A stretch of 64,000 nucleotides of DNA from Parasutterella excrementihominis YIT 11859. GTDB taxonomy: Bacteria > Pseudomonadota > Gammaproteobacteria > Burkholderiales > Burkholderiaceae_F. A program made the translations under genes and the position numbers. The notes under the pieces were generated by a model. That model saw only the letters and a program-made list of their open reading frames with translations, ran no database searches and was not told the DNA's origin. Shown here piece after piece: positions 60,083-64,000 of this stretch. Numbering within the stretch: the stretch's first letter is position 1; each line of letters starts with the position of its first letter. The stretch lies in NCBI RefSeq assembly GCF_000205025.1, contig NZ_GL883745.1, forward strand, positions 1 through 64,000, given 5' to 3'.

Positions 60083-62257
60083 ATGACGATGTTCAATAAA
60101 GTAGTCAAGTCCTTTAAGTACGGCGATCACAACGTCCGTCTTGAAACCGGCGAAATCGCTCGCCAGGCCTCCGGCGCCGTGATCTGCGACATGGACGACA
60201 CTGTCGTATTAGCCACTGTTGTTGCAAAGAAAGAAATTAAACCGGGTCAGGATTTCTTCCCTCTGACCGTTGATTACATTGAAAAGACTTACGCTGCCGG
60301 CCGTATTCCGGGAGGCTTCTTCAAGCGTGAAGGCCGTCCGAGCGAAAAAGAAACGCTCACTTCCCGCCTGATCGACCGTCCGATTCGTCCGCTGTTCCCG
60401 GAAGGTTTCTTCAATGAAGTTCAGATCATTATTCACGTCCTTTCCGTGAACCCCGAAGTTGATCCGGACATTCCTTCCATGATCGCAGCATCTGCAGCTC
60501 TGGCTGTTTCCGGCGTGCCATTTAACGGCCCGATCGCTGCTGCCCGCGTCGGCTACATTAACAACGAATATGTTCTGTGCCCGAACCTTTCTCAGATGAA
60601 AGATTCCAAGCTCGACCTCGTTGTTGCCGGTACGGAACGTGCCGTTCTGATGGTTGAATCCGAAGCCGATCAGCTCTCTGAAGAAGTCATGCTCGGCGCC
60701 GTGATGTTCGGCCACGAAAAAATGCAGGTTGTTATCGAAGCCATCGACGAACTCGTTGAAGAAGCCGGTAAACCGCTGTGGGATTGGGCTCCTGCAGAAC
60801 GCAATCAGCAGCTTGTTGCGCTCATCAATCAGATCGTCGGCAACCGTATTCATGAAGCTTACGAGCATCGCAGCAAACAGGACCGCAACGAATGCCTGCG
60901 CGCGATCTATGACGACGTCAACGAAAAAGTTAACGCTGCTGTTGAAGTCGGCGAACTCGCTGAAATCGGTGAAAACGAAGTCGCAAACATACTCTTCGAA
61001 ATGGAAGCTGCCCACGTCCGCGGCAAGATCCTTTCCGGCGAACCGCGTATCGACGGCCGCGACACTCGCACTGTTCGTCCGATCGAAATCCGTACCGGTG
61101 TTCTTCCGCGCGCTCACGGCTCTGCGCTCTTCACCCGTGGTGAAACACAGGCTCTTGTTGTCACAACTCTTGGCACGAAACAGGACGAACAGATCGTTGA
61201 CGGTCTGACCGGTGAACAGCGTGAACGCTTCATGCTCCACTACAACATGCCTCCGTTTGCTACCGGTGAAACCGGCCGCGTCGGCTCTCCGAAGAGACGC
61301 GAAATCGGTCATGGCCGTCTGGCTAAACGCGCTCTAACTGCCGTTCTGCCGAACGAAGAAGATTTCCAGTACACCATGCGTGTGGTTTCCGAAATCTGCG
61401 AATCCAACGGTTCTTCCTCTATGGCGAGCGTCTGCGGCGGCTGCTTGTCTCTGCTGGATGCCGGCGTGCCTCTGAAAGACTTCGTGGCCGGTGTTGCCAT
61501 GGGCCTGATCAAGGAAGGCAATAAGTTTGCCGTTCTGACCGATATTCTTGGTGACGAAGACCACCTCGGGGACATGGACTTCAAGGTTGCCGGTACCGAT
61601 CACGGCGTGACTGCTCTGCAGATGGATATCAAGATTGAAGGCATCAGCAAAGAAATCATGCAGGTGGCTTTGGCTCAGGCGAAGGAAGGCCGCATGCACA
61701 TCCTCGGCAAGATGCATGAAGCAGTTGAGGGTCCGAAGACCGAACTTTCTCCGTATGCTCCGCGTCTGGTTTCCTTTAAGATTAATCCGGATAAGATCCG
61801 TGACGTGATCGGTAAGGGCGGCGCTGTGATTCGTGCCTTAACTGAAGAAACCGGAACACAGATCAACATCGAAGACGACGGCACCGTCACGATTGCTTCC
61901 GTTGACGAAGCTGCCGGTGCAGAAGCCCGTCGCCGTGTTGAAGAGCTTGCCGCCACCGTTGAAGTCGGCAAGGTATACGAAGGTAAAGTTCAGAGACTGC
62001 TCGATTTCGGCGCCATTGTTCAGGTTCTGCCGGGCCGCGACGGTCTGCTGCATATCAGCCAGATCGCTCACGAACGCGTCAATCAGGTCAGCGACTATCT
62101 CAAGGAAGGTCAGACCGTTCGCGTGAAGGTTCTTGAGATTGATGACAAGGATCGTATTCGTCTTTCCATGAAAGCTTTAATTGAAAAGCCCGAACACAAG
62201 GAAAAGAAGGAAGAAACTGGTCAGCAGGAAGGCAATCCTGACATCATCAAAGGCTAA
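60083..62257 (+). CDS. pnp: Polyribonucleotide nucleotidyltransferase
   Basis: 724 residues from the ATG at 60083, which follows AAGGAAAAG; the ATG at 60050 is less likely. Two RNase PH domains (the second with the active-site block around [17 protein letters not shown]), a KH domain with [20 protein letters not shown], and an S1 domain ([21 protein letters not shown]). It degrades RNA 3'-5' with phosphate and takes part in the degradosome. Expected partner of rpsO. Confidence 0.97.
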   Translation: MTMFNKVVKSFKYGDHNVRLETGEIARQASGAVICDMDDTVVLATVVAKKEIKPGQDFFPLTVDYIEKTYAAGRIPGGFFKREGRPSEKETLTSRLIDRPIRPLFPEGFFNEVQIIIHVLSVNPEVDPDIPSMIAASAALAVSGVPFNGPIAAARVGYINNEYVLCPNLSQMKDSKLDLVVAGTERAVLMVESEADQLSEEVMLGAVMFGHEKMQVVIEAIDELVEEAGKPLWDWAPAERNQQLVALINQIVGNRIHEAYEHRSKQDRNECLRAIYDDVNEKVNAAVEVGELAEIGENEVANILFEMEAAHVRGKILSGEPRIDGRDTRTVRPIEIRTGVLPRAHGSALFTRGETQALVVTTLGTKQDEQIVDGLTGEQRERFMLHYNMPPFATGETGRVGSPKRREIGHGRLAKRALTAVLPNEEDFQYTMRVVSEICESNGSSSMASVCGGCLSLLDAGVPLKDFVAGVAMGLIKEGNKFAVLTDILGDEDHLGDMDFKVAGTDHGVTALQMDIKIEGISKEIMQVALAQAKEGRMHILGKMHEAVEGPKTELSPYAPRLVSFKINPDKIRDVIGKGGAVIRALTEETGTQINIEDDGTVTIASVDEAAGAEARRRVEELAATVEVGKVYEGKVQRLLDFGAIVQVLPGRDGLLHISQIAHERVNQVSDYLKEGQTVRVKVLEIDDKDRIRLSMKALIEKPEHKEKKEETGQQEGNPDIIKG

Positions 62258-62290
62258 TTTCCTTTGATTCTGATTTAGCAAATTGACAGG

Positions 62291-62318
62291 ACCGGCGGCA
62301 AAAACCGTCGGTTTTGTC
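62291..62318 (+). terminator. Terminator of pnp
   Basis: ACCGGCGG/CCGTCGGT hairpin with one G-U pair, then TTTTGTC, after the pnp stop. Confidence 0.75.
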
Positions 62319-62412
62319 TTTCAATTTGTTTCGAAAACCTGTAATGACTGCTTCAGATGTCTTTGCCATAATGCAGCGATTCACTGATGCACTGTGACAA
62401 TAAAAAATAGTA

Positions 62413-63612
62413 ATGAAATTGAATGGAAACTCCCTCGATGAAGTACTGAAGAAGGAAGCTTTATCCGATGAGGATATCGTGTTCCTGCTCGGCCTGACGG
62501 AACCTGAAGACTGCAAGAAGCTTCAGGAAGCTGCTTATAAGAAGACAACCGAGCTTATGGGGAATAAGGTTTATTACCGCGGCCTCATTGAAGTCTCTAA
62601 CGTTTGCACGGTTGACTGCCGTTACTGCGGCATCCGTAAAGATAATCATGGCGTTCATCGTTATACGCTCTCGAAAGAGGAAATCTTGGAGGCGGCGATG
62701 TTTGCTGCTGAAAACGGTTACGGAAGCATTTGCCTTCAGGCCGGAGAGCGTAATGATCCTAAGTTTGTCTCATTTATTTCAGATTGTTTGCGTGAGATTC
62801 ATCGAAAGACAGTTTCAGAAAGTCTTCCGAACAGCCTCGGGATCACATTAAGTCTCGGAGACCAGACAAAGGAGGTCTATGAAGAATGGGCGGAGGCCAG
62901 CGGCAACCGACAGAATCTTCGATATCTTGCTCGCTTTGAAAGCTCGAACCAAGAGCTCTTTGACTTTCTTCATAACGTTCTGCACAAAAAGTCCAAACAG
63001 CTTGAACATCGCCTGCAGTGCCTTCAATGGCTTAAAGAGTGCGGTTATCAAGTCGGCACAGGCGTGATGATCGGCATTCCGGGACAGAAATTGGAAGACT
63101 TATGTTCGGATATTCGTTTGTACCAGAAGCTCGAAGCTGACATGATCGGAATGGGCCCTTATCTGATGAGCGAGGGCGGGGACCTGAAGTCCCTCGGACA
63201 GACGGAAAACAAGAAGCTTTTCCAGCTTTCTTTAAACATGATTGCGGTGACGCGTTTGGTGATGGGCAATATCAATATTGCGGCGGCGACTGCGATGCAG
63301 GTTCTTGATCCTCAGGGCCGAGAAACCGCCATTTCTTACGGCGCCAATGTCGTGATGCCGAATCTGACTCCGTTGCAATATCGCGAAGGGTATCAGCTGT
63401 ACGACAAGAAGCCAGGACTCAAGGATGATCCGGAAACGTTCGGTCTGAAGCTGGAAGAACGCATTCAATCGAAAGGCAGAGAGGTCGGCTGGAATCTTTC
63501 CGGATCGTCGAGAAAGTGGCTCAACCGCACCGGCAATTCACAGGAAGGCTACGACGGCAAAAAGGGTGCCGGCGAGCAGTTCGTGGTGTGGATTAAATCC
63601 TCCGAGTCGTAA
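62413..63612 (+). CDS. hydE: Radical SAM enzyme, HydE (FeFe-hydrogenase maturase)-like
   Basis: 399 residues. The radical SAM motif CTVDCRYCGIRKDN (Cys65, Cys69, Cys72) within YRGLIEVSNVCTVDC is the HydE type, as are SKEEILEAAMFAAENGYGS, LQAGE and the barrel features VGTGVMIGIPGQ and NIAAATAMQVLDP. HydE takes part in building the H-cluster of [FeFe] hydrogenases; the family is shared with PylB and BioB. There are about 45 extra residues at the C-terminus relative to the usual 350. No hydF, hydG or hydrogenase gene is in the window. In other Burkholderiales this slot between pnp and tpiA holds a quinone oxidoreductase gene. There is no good ribosome site. Confidence 0.8.
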   Translation: MKLNGNSLDEVLKKEALSDEDIVFLLGLTEPEDCKKLQEAAYKKTTELMGNKVYYRGLIEVSNVCTVDCRYCGIRKDNHGVHRYTLSKEEILEAAMFAAENGYGSICLQAGERNDPKFVSFISDCLREIHRKTVSESLPNSLGITLSLGDQTKEVYEEWAEASGNRQNLRYLARFESSNQELFDFLHNVLHKKSKQLEHRLQCLQWLKECGYQVGTGVMIGIPGQKLEDLCSDIRLYQKLEADMIGMGPYLMSEGGDLKSLGQTENKKLFQLSLNMIAVTRLVMGNINIAAATAMQVLDPQGRETAISYGANVVMPNLTPLQYREGYQLYDKKPGLKDDPETFGLKLEERIQSKGREVGWNLSGSSRKWLNRTGNSQEGYDGKKGAGEQFVVWIKSSES

Positions 63613-63667
63613 AACTACGAGTAAAATTCGGTATTTAGTTTCTACAACAGAGTATTGGAGTTATCTG

Positions 63668-64000
63668 ATGCGCAGAAGTTTGGTGATTGCCAATTGGAAG
63701 ATGAACGGCTCGGTCGATTTCATTGACCAATGGACGAACGTTTTCACAACTTTTTCTCCCGTGAGCACCGAATTAGCCGTGTGTCCGCCTTTTGTCTACA
63801 TTCGCTATCTCCAGCAGAAATTTCTGACAAGCGCACTCGATATCAATGTCGGTGCGCAGGACTGTTCCGTTCACGAATCCGGTGCTTTTACAGGAGAGGT
63901 GAGCGCAGGGATGCTAGCTGACGTTAAATGTCCCTGGGTTATTGTCGGACATTCGGAGAGAAGACAGTATCACGGCGAGACGAATGAAATCGTTGCGGCA
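63668..64000 (+). CDS. tpiA: Triosephosphate isomerase, N-terminal part (cut by window edge)
   Basis: The first 111 codons are in the window; the frame is open to the end. LVIANWKMNGS (the catalytic Asn/Lys region, Lys near 11) and VIVGHSERRQYHGET with the catalytic His are present. It interconverts dihydroxyacetone phosphate and glyceraldehyde-3-phosphate. The start ATG follows TTGGAG seven bases upstream. The gene order pnp-x-tpiA is that of Burkholderiales. Confidence 0.95.
   Translation, partial: MRRSLVIANWKMNGSVDFIDQWTNVFTTFSPVSTELAVCPPFVYIRYLQQKFLTSALDINVGAQDCSVHESGAFTGEVSAGMLADVKCPWVIVGHSERRQYHGETNEIVAA

Noticed and set aside
60209-61312. 367-codon open frame on the minus strand inside pnp
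   Set aside because: It is the shadow of the highly expressed, codon-biased pnp frame; PNPase motifs lie on the plus strand.
1-64000. CRISPR array, tRNA, rRNA or complete insertion sequence
   Set aside because: No spaced direct repeats, no cloverleaf or rRNA-like sequence and no transposase were seen; only the partial IscB element is mobile-type.

Overview
The window looks like chromosome of a gut-type betaproteobacterium of the order Burkholderiales, most likely Sutterellaceae (Sutterella/Parasutterella-like). This is inferred, not searched. The housekeeping order psd-pssA-leuA and rpsO-pnp-(x)-tpiA is the Burkholderiales order. GC is moderate. There are several Tat-exported flavoprotein reductases, a TtrS-like sensor and Burkholderia-type porins, which fits an anaerobic respirer of unusual organic acceptors. 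No rRNA, tRNA or CRISPR array was seen.

Layout. (1) 1-612, minus strand: the N-terminal 123 codons of an IscB-type RNA-guided nuclease, cut by the window edge, preceded by a structured omega-RNA (HEARO-like). (2) 762-9175: a Pro/His-rich exported protein, oligoribonuclease, a racemase/dehydrogenase operon, an AI-2E family permease, and an HxlR regulator divergent from a Cu(I) P-type ATPase with two extra C-terminal metal-binding domains. (3) 9213-13862: a LysR regulator divergent from two paralogous Tat flavoproteins and a TIGR04076-like protein. (4) 14088-34875: a lipopolysaccharide locus with GT8, GT2 and GT4 transferases, an O-antigen ligase, dTDP-rhamnose genes (rfbB, rfbA, rfbC and a detached rfbD), WbaP, and three membrane-bound sulfatase-fold proteins, two of them YejM-like paralogues. 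It also holds an O-acyltransferase gene interrupted at a run of nine G, a probable phase-variable switch now in the OFF register. HU and a periplasmic DNase lie inside the locus. (5) 35105-36556: radA. (6) 36638-45042: a respiratory sensing module with a molybdopterin oxidoreductase and its FeS subunit, a third flavoprotein reductase, a FixJ-type response regulator, a porin and a divergent TtrS-like histidine kinase. (7) 45212-46758: a DUF805 membrane protein and a lipoprotein. (8) 46886-53104: a LysR regulator divergent from an operon of amidohydrolase, DcuC-type carrier, asparaginase and amidase. (9) 53219-64000: a degenerate sugar-nucleotide SDR, a SIMPL-like protein, psd, pssA, leuA, a TfoX-like protein, rpsO, pnp, a HydE-like radical SAM enzyme and the start of tpiA.

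How it fits together. The accessory regions point to three themes: surface polysaccharide built on a dTDP-rhamnose/WbaP pathway with switchable acylation; regulated anaerobic reductases (three exported flavoproteins and one Mo enzyme) each beside its own regulator; and a compact catabolic operon for amide-linked C4 acids. The most striking items are the IscB/omega-RNA system at the left edge, the poly-G switch, the HydE-like gene in a housekeeping operon, and the complete TtrS-like sensor/porin/reductase module.
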